DNA of 64,000 nucleotides, from contig NZ_JH815225.1 of NCBI RefSeq assembly GCF_000238095.2, positions 1,183,863 to 1,247,862 of the forward strand, written 5' to 3'. A program made the position numbers and the translations under genes. This DNA is from Peptoanaerobacter stomatis (lineage in GTDB: Bacteria > Bacillota > Clostridia > Peptostreptococcales > Filifactoraceae). Below are positions 16,483-24,670 of the stretch, in pieces. The notes beneath the pieces are model-generated. The model was not told where the DNA came from and did no database searches. It saw only the letters and a program-made list of their open reading frames with translations. Numbering within the stretch: position 1 is the stretch's first letter; each line of letters begins with the position of its first letter.

Positions 16483-16944
16483 CTAAAATGGTACTTCATC
16501 ATCTGACAATGCTCTGTAGCCTTCTTCATCAAGGCCTTCAGGCATAAATTCATCTTCTTTTTGTGATTGAGCAGCTTGATTTCCTGATGACATAGAATTG
16601 TTGGAAGATGTTTGAGTTTTTTTATCTCCCCAATCTATGAATTGTACATCTTCTGCAATTATCTCTACTGAGTATTGCTTAACTCCGTTTTTATCTGTAT
16701 AGTTATTGTTTTGCAATCTGCCTCTTACTGCAACCATTCTACCTTTTGCAAGATAATTGGCACAAGTCTCCGCTCTTTTTCCCCATACAACTATGTTGAA
16801 AAAATCAGCAGTAACTTCAGCGTCTTTTGCGGCAAATGCTCTGTCAACAGCTATAGAAAATCTCGTTACGGCATTACCTGTAGATGCAATATACCTAAGC
16901 TCAGGATCTCTTGTCAATCTTCCAATCATTATAACGGTATTCAT
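16483..16944 (-). CDS. ssb: Single-stranded DNA-binding protein
   Basis: The 153-residue protein has an N-terminal OB fold (MNTVIMIGRLTRDPELRY, FSIAVDR, FFNIVVWGKRAETCANYLAKG, about 1-105). A Ser/Gln-rich flexible linker follows, and the conserved acidic tip DDEVPF that recruits replication and repair partners. It lies between rpsF (9-nt gap) and rpsR, the standard Firmicutes arrangement. It binds single-stranded DNA as a tetramer during replication, repair and recombination. Confidence 0.98.
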   Translation of the reverse strand: MNTVIMIGRLTRDPELRYIASTGNAVTRFSIAVDRAFAAKDAEVTADFFNIVVWGKRAETCANYLAKGRMVAVRGRLQNNNYTDKNGVKQYSVEIIAEDVQFIDWGDKKTQTSSNNSMSSGNQAAQSQKEDEFMPEGLDEEGYRALSDDEVPF

Positions 16945-16953
16945 ATCTTCCTC

Positions 16954-17244
16954 CTATTTATTATCAGTAATGTTGATAATCATATGGCGGATTACTTGAT
17001 CCATTATTTTAAGATTTCTGTCAAGTTCTTTAGGAACTTCTGCTCCCGCATTGAACTTAACTAAAACGTAATAGCCGTCGCTCAATTTTTGTATTTGGTA
17101 AGCAAGTTTTCTGTTACCCCATACATCAACAGCTTCAACTTCTCCGTTTGTGTCGATGATACCTTTTAGCTTGTCTTGGATTTTTTGCTTAGTTTCATCA
17201 TCTGTGTCAGTTCTTAAAATATAAACTAATTCATATTTTTTCAT
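16954..17244 (-). CDS. rpsF: 30S ribosomal protein S6
   Basis: The protein has 96 residues with the S6 pattern: KKYELVYILRTD at the N-terminus, then VDVWGNRKLAYQIQKLSDGYYVLVKF and a C-terminal RNLKIMDQVIRHMI. It binds S18 and 16S rRNA in the small subunit platform. It is first in the operon with ssb and rpsR. The start ATG is preceded by GGGAGGTGA. The 5' leader carries hairpins that could be the site of S6:S18 feedback control (see that entry). Confidence 0.98.
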   Translation of the reverse strand: MKKYELVYILRTDTDDETKQKIQDKLKGIIDTNGEVEAVDVWGNRKLAYQIQKLSDGYYVLVKFNAGAEVPKELDRNLKIMDQVIRHMIINITDNK

Positions 17245-17270
17245 TGATATTCACCTCCCTCGGACTATTG

Positions 17271-17310
17271 GTTCTTTAACTTGTAAAGAACAGAAAGTGT
17301 AATTTTCTAA
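17271..17310 (-). promoter_or_regulatory. Two hairpins in the rpsF leader, possible S6:S18 feedback site
   Basis: On the minus strand the leader contains a GTAATTTT/AAAATTAC hairpin and, closer to the gene, a GTTCTTTA/TAAAGAAC stem (17271-17278 with 17284-17291), followed by AGTCCGAGGGAGGTG with the ribosome site. Many bacterial rpsF leaders bind the S6:S18 complex through a structure with a conserved CCG; a CCG is present but I cannot confirm the fold. Confidence 0.4.
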
Positions 17311-17324
17311 AATTACAACAATTT

Positions 17325-17353
17325 ATAATATCACTTTCCAAAAATTTTTTCAA
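17325..17353 (-). promoter_or_regulatory. Likely promoter of rpsF-ssb-rpsR
   Basis: Read on the minus strand: TTGAAA (17353-17348), 17-nt spacer, TATTAT (17330-17325), about 80 nt upstream of the rpsF start. Confidence 0.65.
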
Positions 17354-17383
17354 GTGTTTTTAAATAATTTATATATTTTATAA

Positions 17384-18427
17384 TCATATCAAATATTTAT
17401 TTATATATTTTATGCGTTTTAAAATCTCATATATTATATAGCTCGGAATAAATACTATCAATATAAAGATAGGTACATTTATTATATCGGGATAATTAAC
17501 TATGTTTATATTTTTATAAAATAATATCTTTAAAAATATGTCATGTACTAAAAATATGCAAAATGACGCTTTAGATATATTTTCTACGATTTTTGATGAA
17601 TATATTTTTAAATCCGTACTCACAACAAATCCGAAAAAACCGTATGCCATAAGCATTACTCCTATAGACATACCTCCCCAAAATACTATATTTATATCAT
17701 TTTTAAGCAGGCATAAAAAATATGTTGCTCCAAAACTTATTATAAAACCTATAAACAAGACTATAAAATAATGCTTGGTTTTTCTTATATTTGTGTTTAT
17801 ATAATATCCAAGTACTCCATAGCCTATTGACGCATATCCGAGATGCATTGCTATATATTGAGTAAGATTGTTGAATTTTCCTTGAGCGTCAAGCCCTATA
17901 AATGTCGGCAACACTATGCCGAGAGCCACCCAAACTATCAAAAAATATTTTATTTCCGATTGTTTTGCATTGTTTATAAATATCTTTACTATAGGTGTAA
18001 AAATATAAAATAATACCATTATATAAATATAATATAACTGATAATTATGATTGAAATAAATTATATTTTTTATGGCATTTTTTATGGCTTCAAGTTCAAA
18101 AACTCCTGTTTGCACACGTCTATAGATTATATACATACTTTCATATATGCTTGCCCAAAAAAATAATGCCGTTATCATCCGTACAATATATTTTTTGAAA
18201 ATATCTTCTATTTTTATAACTTTACTCTTATTAAACAGCAGTGCTCCGCTACACATAAAAAATAGCGGTACGGCAGGTGCTACAATACTTCTGTAAAACA
18301 CCGCTATACCCCAACTCCTGCTTGCAAAAGTATAGTCATAAAGCGCTGACGCTGTAGAATGAATACCTATAACAAATATTATTGCTACTGCTTTTATAAA
18401 ATCTATGTTTCCGCTTCTGTTTTGCAT
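17384..18427 (-). CDS. Acyltransferase family 3 integral membrane protein
   Basis: From ATG 18427 (347 residues) the protein begins MQNRSGNIDFIKAVAIIFVIGIHS, the typical opening of acyltransferase-3 (OafA/WecH-like) proteins with the conserved His near the end of helix 1. About ten hydrophobic helices follow, including a second conserved region FFMCSGALLF. In-frame starts at 18445 (ATG) and 18460 (GTG) are possible but lack a better ribosome site. Such enzymes O-acylate cell-surface glycans. It lies 48 nt after csaB and in the same direction, so acetylation of the wall polymer that csaB pyruvylates is a reasonable inference but is not proven by the sequence. Confidence 0.85.
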   Translation of the reverse strand: MQNRSGNIDFIKAVAIIFVIGIHSTASALYDYTFASRSWGIAVFYRSIVAPAVPLFFMCSGALLFNKSKVIKIEDIFKKYIVRMITALFFWASIYESMYIIYRRVQTGVFELEAIKNAIKNIIYFNHNYQLYYIYIMVLFYIFTPIVKIFINNAKQSEIKYFLIVWVALGIVLPTFIGLDAQGKFNNLTQYIAMHLGYASIGYGVLGYYINTNIRKTKHYFIVLFIGFIISFGATYFLCLLKNDINIVFWGGMSIGVMLMAYGFFGFVVSTDLKIYSSKIVENISKASFCIFLVHDIFLKILFYKNINIVNYPDIINVPIFILIVFIPSYIIYEILKRIKYINKYLI

Positions 18428-18475
18428 AATTTTCTCACTAAACATTATATATTTTTGCACATCTTAATTTAAAAT

Positions 18476-19558
18476 TTATTTTTCTATGATTAATTTCATA
18501 TAATCAAAGTTTTTCTTTGCCATTTCCTTTATTTTCTCAATTTTACTTTCGAGTTTTTTTCTGTATGATTGTATATTTATCTCCATATCGTCAACAGATT
18601 TTTTCATATCTTCAATGCTCATATCTTCTATTTTGCTGCACACCGGCATATCTATCTGATTTAAAAGATTATCTATCTTAGGATCATAACTGAAACCAAG
18701 CACCGGTGTACATACACTCGATGCAAATATAAGTCCGTGAAGTCTCATGCTTATCACATATGTCGCTTTTTGCATTATACCCATCATCTGCATAGGTGTT
18801 ATATCTTGTATTATATATGAGTTGTTTTTCATCTTCTGTTTTATTATATGTGTAGATTTCAAATCATGTGGATATTGGAGTGCAAAAAATATTATATTTT
18901 TATCATATTTTTCTATTATATAATCACAGGCTTTTGCAAATATTGTTGTAAATTCTCCTTGCTTATCCCATGACCGTACTGATATTACAACAAATTCTTT
19001 ATCGCAAGGTATGTTGTTTTCTTTTAACAATGCTTGTGTATTATCATCAGGTTTGAGCGAGAATACAGGGTCTGTCGTTAAAAATATATTTTTATTTTCA
19101 ACTTTCATTGATTTTATAGTTTCCAACGCTTCTATATCTCGAAGGGTTATAATATCAGATTTTTCTATTGATTTTTTCACTCTTTTTATATTGCTCTGTT
19201 TTTTTAGCGGTCCGATTCCGTTTGCATATATCATAACTTTTTTACCGAATAATTTTGCAATATTTATTATGCTTGTATAATATATGAGTGAGCGTGTACT
19301 TGTCTTATCTTGAAAAAGTGTGCCTCCTCCACTTATAAGTATATCGCATTTTAATAATGCTTTTAGTATATGAAGTGGATTAAATCTTTTTACAGCATTT
19401 ATATTATATTTTTCTTTTGTAAATTCTATATTATCCGATAACACAGTTATATCTGCATTTTTATCTATTTTCTTTATATTGGCTATTATGGATTTTAATA
19501 TGGCTTCATCGCCTGCATTATTGTATCCGTAATAGCCTGATAGCAATATTTTATGCAT
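18476..19558 (-). CDS. csaB: Polysaccharide pyruvyl transferase CsaB
   Basis: The 360-residue protein opens HKILLSGYYGYNNAGDEAIL, the CsaB signature. It has ISGGGTLFQDKTSTRSLIYY and a C-terminal MRLHGLIFASSVCTPVLGFSY, with the His and Gly residues expected of the GT-B-like pyruvyl transferase fold. CsaB transfers pyruvate from phosphoenolpyruvate onto the secondary cell-wall polymer; the ketal is the ligand for SLH domains. It overlaps the DUF5693 gene by 8 nt and is followed by an acyltransferase, forming an operon. The SLH protein at 14683-16155 is an obvious client. The ATG is preceded by AGAGGG inside the end of the upstream gene. Confidence 0.93.
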   Translation of the reverse strand: MHKILLSGYYGYNNAGDEAILKSIIANIKKIDKNADITVLSDNIEFTKEKYNINAVKRFNPLHILKALLKCDILISGGGTLFQDKTSTRSLIYYTSIINIAKLFGKKVMIYANGIGPLKKQSNIKRVKKSIEKSDIITLRDIEALETIKSMKVENKNIFLTTDPVFSLKPDDNTQALLKENNIPCDKEFVVISVRSWDKQGEFTTIFAKACDYIIEKYDKNIIFFALQYPHDLKSTHIIKQKMKNNSYIIQDITPMQMMGIMQKATYVISMRLHGLIFASSVCTPVLGFSYDPKIDNLLNQIDMPVCSKIEDMSIEDMKKSVDDMEINIQSYRKKLESKIEKIKEMAKKNFDYMKLIIEK

Positions 19559-21650
19559 TTGCCCTCTTACCTCTTTGGATTATTTTACATATTATATCTA
19601 TAAGCACTACTATTACAAATGTTATTACAAAACTTACCGCATATTCTACCCCTACTCTTGAAAGCGACACAAGAAACGGTGTTCTTATATGTGAAAATGT
19701 ATTTAATATATCCGCTTGTCCAATAGTAGCTGCCAATGCAAAAAGTATATAAGTATCTCTGAATTTTTTCTTAGATGCTAACATTATGAGTAATATCAGT
19801 GACGGATAACCCAAAAATATAGCTTTGTTTCTCGGTCTTGCAGGAAATATATATTCAAATATATTTCTCATAAGTATTTCAGATGACGAAGGATCAACAT
19901 TTGATGTATGTCCACTTCTAAGCAACATAAGTCCGAGTACGCCAAGCATAGCAAAAAGCAACACCACTTGCCATACCTTTACATTTTTTTGGAGTGTTTC
20001 TACAACTTGTTCTTTAAGTGACCTGTTTTTATCAAAATATTTTCCAAGTCCTATTATGCTCAAATATGCAAACGGCACTATCAAAAGTGGTAACATCTGT
20101 GATATTTTTACACCTGAAAATTTACTGAATTCAAGCATATATACACTATCTCCGTACAAAGTCACTATGAATGTAACTCCTATCAGTGAAATCATTATAC
20201 ATTTCAACAATTCTACAGTTCCAAATAAAAATAGTTTATAAATATTTGTATTTTCTAAAGATTTATTTTCTTCAAATTTTTTTGTAGCTCTTAGTAAATA
20301 TACAATAGAAAGTGTAGCAAATGATATTGTACCGAGCAATGCCATAAATGTATTAAATGTCGCAAGCTTTATATTAAATTTATATATTCCTGCTGAGCCT
20401 ATCACTCCAAGTACAAGTAATACGAGTTGAATGTTTTGTGTATTTTTAAATATATTGTCAAATATTATAAGGGCACTTACCATTATTGCAACTGTAGCTA
20501 ATAATTTCATATATTTAGATGTCAAAAATCTATCCATAGTTTTTACATAGCTGTCTGATGTTATAGGTGTTATGCCATAAAATTTATCAAGTCTTGAATT
20601 TAATTCTTCGAACCTTTGTTTATATATACTCATATCTGTTATGAGATGGCCTCCTTTGTAATGGAAGGCTCTGAAATATATAACTCTTATATTTCTTTCA
20701 GATATGGCTCTATAATATGAATTCATTATCTCTTGACCTTGATTATGACCTGCTATGCCATAGTCATATCTGTCTTGTATATATGTTAGAGTTGAAAATA
20801 ATCTCGTTGTCTGATAATCCATTTTTTGAGTCAAAGCTCTCAAACCTTTTAAGTCTATATTTCCGTCCTGCTCAGATGTTTCTATTGCAACTGGTATCAA
20901 AGATGCTTCTTTCATCTTTTCAGCAAGATAATCGGTATTTTCTTCTCCTCCTAATATCTCCTCTCCACCGAATATAACTATTCTTTGATTAGGGGAATAT
21001 TTTTTTACAAAGTTAATATATCTATCTATTGATTTTTTTTCATCTTGTATCGCACCTATATATACAGGTCTTAAATTTATAGAAAATTTATTGTCTTTCA
21101 ACTCTTGAAGTTCACTGTCCACAAAACCCAATCCTGTATATTCTATAAGCGACTGCTTGTTGTTTTCAAGTGCAACTCTCTTACCTGTAAAATCTCTCAT
21201 TATCTGTGAGCTGTTATATGCAAAATCAGATAATCTGCCTTCTATTATCAGTGTATCTTCGTCCTTATAATATATTTTTCTGCCATCTTTTACAGTTTCC
21301 TCAAGACCTTTTTTAATGTATTCAAGTCCATATTTTGTACCGTTTATCTCCAAGTCTAAACCGTCATACCTTGTAGATATCTTAAAATTTTCATTCAATT
21401 TAAGCGAATCTATAGTATCCTCAAAAACACATATAGAATTTACACCTATATCCGTAAATTCTCTTGCTACATCTAAATAATCTCTGTTTTCAACAGATGC
21501 AACGCTTTTTATATCTCTAAGCTCCATTACGGTTTCATATGTTTTATAATTGCTTTCAACGTTTATACGCTCATACACAACTTTTAACGAGCCGAGTAGA
21601 CATATACACATCAAAAATAAATAAACAAAATATATTTTTTTAAGCCTCAT
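19551..21650 (-). CDS. DUF5693 multi-pass membrane protein
   Basis: The 699-residue protein has one N-terminal membrane anchor (FVYLFLMCICLLGSL), an extracellular part of about 350 residues and then about nine hydrophobic helices in the C-terminal half. The layout and neighbourhood match DUF5693, a family of unknown function commonly next to csaB in Firmicutes. The extracellular part has a TIM-barrel-like run of strands (GVNSICVFEDTI, IRVIYFRAFHYKGG), which may mean a sugar-handling role; that is speculation. It overlaps csaB by 8 nt and follows murJ by 264 nt. GAGGT precedes the ATG. A role in assembling or exporting the pyruvylated wall polymer is plausible from context only. Confidence 0.85.
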   Translation of the reverse strand: MRLKKIYFVYLFLMCICLLGSLKVVYERINVESNYKTYETVMELRDIKSVASVENRDYLDVAREFTDIGVNSICVFEDTIDSLKLNENFKISTRYDGLDLEINGTKYGLEYIKKGLEETVKDGRKIYYKDEDTLIIEGRLSDFAYNSSQIMRDFTGKRVALENNKQSLIEYTGLGFVDSELQELKDNKFSINLRPVYIGAIQDEKKSIDRYINFVKKYSPNQRIVIFGGEEILGGEENTDYLAEKMKEASLIPVAIETSEQDGNIDLKGLRALTQKMDYQTTRLFSTLTYIQDRYDYGIAGHNQGQEIMNSYYRAISERNIRVIYFRAFHYKGGHLITDMSIYKQRFEELNSRLDKFYGITPITSDSYVKTMDRFLTSKYMKLLATVAIMVSALIIFDNIFKNTQNIQLVLLVLGVIGSAGIYKFNIKLATFNTFMALLGTISFATLSIVYLLRATKKFEENKSLENTNIYKLFLFGTVELLKCIMISLIGVTFIVTLYGDSVYMLEFSKFSGVKISQMLPLLIVPFAYLSIIGLGKYFDKNRSLKEQVVETLQKNVKVWQVVLLFAMLGVLGLMLLRSGHTSNVDPSSSEILMRNIFEYIFPARPRNKAIFLGYPSLILLIMLASKKKFRDTYILFALAATIGQADILNTFSHIRTPFLVSLSRVGVEYAVSFVITFVIVVLIDIICKIIQRGKRANA

Positions 21651-21699
21651 CCAATTACCTCTTTAAAAATTTTATAATAAATTTATTTATAGGATTTAA

Positions 21700-21904
21700 T
21701 ACTAAAATCCATTTAAAATTAAGATATGCTCAAATTGTTTTGCAATCAAAATTGCTGACACTTTTATAAAAAACTCCTAAAGCACAAAACATTTTAGAGT
21801 TATCTTAAAATATCTTTTAATATTAACAATGTGTTCGGTTTGTAACAAAAAACATATTTGAATATTATATTAAAATATCTCTTTTTAATTAGATAATAAT
21901 ATAA
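21700..21904. repeat. Probable MITE-like element (about 205 bp)
   Basis: The left end TACTAAAATCCATTTAAAAT resembles the right-hand terminal repeat of the clear copies; the right end reversed reads TATTATTATCTAATTAAA, close to the terminal consensus. Part of the interior (GCTCAAATTGTTTTGC ... GACACTTTTATAAA) also resembles sequence at 24546-24580 upstream of the Abi gene. It fills most of the gap between DUF5693 and murJ. Confidence 0.45.
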
Positions 21905-21914
21905 AATATTAAAT

Positions 21915-23471
21915 TTAAGAATTTTTTCTCTTTTTTATAATATTTTTTACAAAACTCACCTGTTTTATTTTTAAAATAAATGCTGAAAGAAAATATGTCA
22001 ATACTCCTGCAACAAACAATATTGCCAAATTTATAATTTTTTTAGAAGCACCTATATTTCCTCCAGGCAGTATTTTCTTTATTAAAAATATCACTATACA
22101 CATCAAAACTGAAGATATCACAATCTTCAATATCTCTTTTATAAAATCAAAGTCTATAAGCTTGGTATTTTTGTCCATTTGCAACGGTATTATAAGCATA
22201 ATCGCATTTATAGTAACTGATATTGATGATGACAACGCCAAGCCGCCTACTTCAAATTTATTTATGAGTAAAGCACAAAACACATAGTTGATAATTATTG
22301 CAACTATTGCACTTATCATAGGCACTTTTCCATTTTCTTTTGCAAAATACACTCTCGATAAAATCGTCTGTATGGCATATCCTATCATACCTACTGAAAA
22401 GAAAAATAGTGCACTTGAAGTAATATTTACGGAAAATTCATCAAATCTATTGCCTCCATATATGAGTCCTATTACTTCTTTGCTCAAGCTCATAACACCT
22501 GCCATTAGCGGAAGTATTAAAAACATAGTAGCTTCCATAGTTGTACTGACAGTTTTGTTAAATTCGTCCTGCTTCTTATCATTTATGAGTTTTGACAATT
22601 GTGGAAATACGAAATTCATTATTGACAATACCAATACACTCGCTATCATCGTATAAAGATTATTTGCAAATTCAATCGCAGCTACCGCAGAACCTTCGTA
22701 TAATCTTGAAGCATATTTTGCATTTATCAATATATTAAACGGTTGAACCCATGTGCTTATCATAACCGGACCCATTAATATGAGAGTTTCTTTCAAATAT
22801 GGATAATCCAAATAAGGTTTGAAATGATATCTATATCCTATTTGTTTTAGCGACGGTATTTGAATAAGTACCTGCATTATCCATCCTATAAGATAAGTTA
22901 CAGCTAAACCGTATATACCGAATACTTTGTCGAATGTAAAATAATATACAATTATTATAATATTAAATACAACACTTATAGATGCCGGTATCAAAAATCT
23001 GTCCATAGACTGCAATATACCTACAAACGAAAATGCAATACCTGTGCATATCATTGTAGGTAGTAATATTTTTAGCAGATTTATACAAAGCTCATGTGTT
23101 TTTTCATCAAAACCGTCTGCAAAAAAATATGCTATTTCTTTTGCAAAAATCATTGATAAACTCATAAGTAAGACCATGAACATTCCGACAACACTTATAA
23201 AAACATCAGAAAATTCATATGCTTTATCTCTTCCTTTTTCTTTTAAGGCTCTGTTAAATATTGGTATAAAGCTCGAAGTAATAGCAGACGCAAATATAGC
23301 GTCAAACAAAACTCTCGGTATTCTGCTCGCCGTCAAAAACGCACTTACTTCAACACCGCTACCATATTGTCTTGCAAGTATCATATCTCTTAAAAGTGCC
23401 AACACTTTACCTGCAAGTGTTATTATCATAATATAGCTTACTGTTTTCACAGCTTTATTTTTTTCAGACAA
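21915..23471 (-). CDS. murJ: Lipid II flippase MurJ
   Basis: The 518-residue membrane protein has about 14 hydrophobic helices and the MVF/MurJ pattern: an N-terminal LLRDMILARQYGSGVEVSAFLTA region, SFVGILQSMDRFLIPA, and a charged central cavity. It flips lipid-linked peptidoglycan precursor across the membrane. The start is TTG (23471) with AGGAG 7-8 nt upstream. It lies only 18 nt after the Abi_2-type gene and is probably co-transcribed with it. Downstream are DUF5693, csaB and an acyltransferase, an envelope cluster. A general polysaccharide flippase role (wall-polymer export) is an alternative. Confidence 0.92.
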   Translation of the reverse strand: MSEKNKAVKTVSYIMIITLAGKVLALLRDMILARQYGSGVEVSAFLTASRIPRVLFDAIFASAITSSFIPIFNRALKEKGRDKAYEFSDVFISVVGMFMVLLMSLSMIFAKEIAYFFADGFDEKTHELCINLLKILLPTMICTGIAFSFVGILQSMDRFLIPASISVVFNIIIIVYYFTFDKVFGIYGLAVTYLIGWIMQVLIQIPSLKQIGYRYHFKPYLDYPYLKETLILMGPVMISTWVQPFNILINAKYASRLYEGSAVAAIEFANNLYTMIASVLVLSIMNFVFPQLSKLINDKKQDEFNKTVSTTMEATMFLILPLMAGVMSLSKEVIGLIYGGNRFDEFSVNITSSALFFFSVGMIGYAIQTILSRVYFAKENGKVPMISAIVAIIINYVFCALLINKFEVGGLALSSSISVTINAIMLIIPLQMDKNTKLIDFDFIKEILKIVISSVLMCIVIFLIKKILPGGNIGASKKIINLAILFVAGVLTYFLSAFILKIKQVSFVKNIIKKRKNS

Positions 23472-23489
23472 TTCTTTCTCCTAATTAAT

Positions 23490-24428
23490 TTAGAAATTTA
23501 TATCTTTAATTTCTTTCCAATTATGTGGAAATCCCATCATATTATATATTTTAGTTATATGTATGCTGTCAATATTTTCATCCAGATCTTCAAATACTGC
23601 AATAAGTTCATTTATCATCTTCATCTTATCTTCTCTTGAAAGCAACATACATAGTGTTATGCAAAGTGCAAATACATCTTTTTTACCATTTTCTGAAGTG
23701 TCATTTATTTCAAAATATGTATGATATTCATTATGGGCAATAGAGAACTTTGTAGCTTTTACATTATACAATCTTTCGTCATGTGCACATATATTTCTAT
23801 ATGCATTTAAAAGCTCCATATAAGTTTCCAATTCATTGACTTTTACTCTGAAATATTTTCTTGCGATATACTGTTTTTCTTCATCTTTCATAAGTTTGTA
23901 GAAATTTATTATTCCTCCGAAAGTAAGTATATTCGCCAATATCCAAAAAGGGACATTGTTATATTTTTCTATATTGTATGTTATATACTCGTTTTTTCCT
24001 ATAGCTTTGCTGAGTGCATTGTGCAAAGAACCTATCAAAAAGAATATCTCTTTTGTATTTTTTTCATCTTCACACGCAAAATTGGAGTAATGCAGATAAT
24101 TTTCAGAACCATAGATTTTTGAAAACTCATAGCTTATTGCAGACTTTAAATTTTGTTCCATTATAAGTATATATTTCAGAAATATTATTCTAATAGATCT
24201 GTCAAACATATATAAAGAATATATCTCTTCAAATGCAGAACCTGGTATATATTTTGACTTATCTCCCGATTTTCTATCAAGCAAAAACGGGGTTCTGTAT
24301 CCGTTTATCACAACATAGTAATTGGAGCGCACGAGCATCTCCACTGCTTTTTGTTCGTCTTTTATAGTCAAATTTTTACTTTTCAATATGTTAATCTGTT
24401 CACCAACATTTGAAAAAACTTTTTTCAT
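23490..24428 (-). CDS. Abi_2/AbiF-type HEPN protein (abortive-infection family)
   Basis: The 312-residue protein follows the Abi_2 (AbiD/AbiF) pattern: GEQINILKSKNLTI near the N-terminus, LVRSNYYVVINGYRTPF (about 32-48), YSLYMFDRSIRIIFLKYILIMEQNLKSAI (about 70-98), and a C-terminal AYRNICAHDERLYN. In the last of these R211 and H216 form the R-x4-H motif of HEPN ribonucleases. Family members act as RNA-cleaving abortive-infection toxins; some are controlled by an adjacent non-coding RNA and are considered relatives of Cas13 ancestors. Here it lies directly upstream of murJ in the same direction, an odd place for a defence gene. Two strong stem-loops lie upstream. The ATG is preceded by GGAGA. 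The family call is good; activity is not shown. Confidence 0.88.
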   Translation of the reverse strand: MKKVFSNVGEQINILKSKNLTIKDEQKAVEMLVRSNYYVVINGYRTPFLLDRKSGDKSKYIPGSAFEEIYSLYMFDRSIRIIFLKYILIMEQNLKSAISYEFSKIYGSENYLHYSNFACEDEKNTKEIFFLIGSLHNALSKAIGKNEYITYNIEKYNNVPFWILANILTFGGIINFYKLMKDEEKQYIARKYFRVKVNELETYMELLNAYRNICAHDERLYNVKATKFSIAHNEYHTYFEINDTSENGKKDVFALCITLCMLLSREDKMKMINELIAVFEDLDENIDSIHITKIYNMMGFPHNWKEIKDINF

Positions 24429-24482
24429 ATTAAAATCTCCATATATAAATTAAAAGCATATTAAAAGAACTATAAATAATCT

Positions 24483-24521
24483 AATTGGAAACCAATAATT
24501 AAGTAAAATTATTATCCAATT
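24483..24521 (-). other. Two-part stem-loop upstream of the Abi gene
   Basis: AATTGGA/TCCAATT (outer, 7 bp) and AATAATT/AATTATT (inner, 7 bp) form an interrupted hairpin 55-93 nt upstream of the Abi start. Part of it (ATTATCCAATTAAA) matches the terminal consensus of the MITE-like family, so it may be a remnant of such an element rather than an RNA gene. Confidence 0.5.
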
Positions 24522-24572
24522 AAATCTATATATTTTTAATATAAGGCTCAAATATATTTTGCTTGAACACTT

Positions 24573-24607
24573 TTTTATAAATATCTGCAAAGCAGATATT
24601 TATAAAA
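24573..24607. repeat. Perfect 16-bp palindrome with 3-nt loop
   Basis: TTTTATAAATATCTGC (24573-24588) and its exact complement (24592-24607) flank AAA. Neither strand has a T-run straight after the stem, so it is not a good terminator for the VanW gene although it lies 64 nt past its stop. It could be a transcript-end hairpin, a protein-binding operator or part of a small RNA upstream of the Abi gene. Confidence 0.75.
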
Positions 24608-24670
24608 GTATCCAAAATTTTGCTCGTAAAAAACTTTAATCATAGCTTAATTTAAAAAGCATTTAATATC

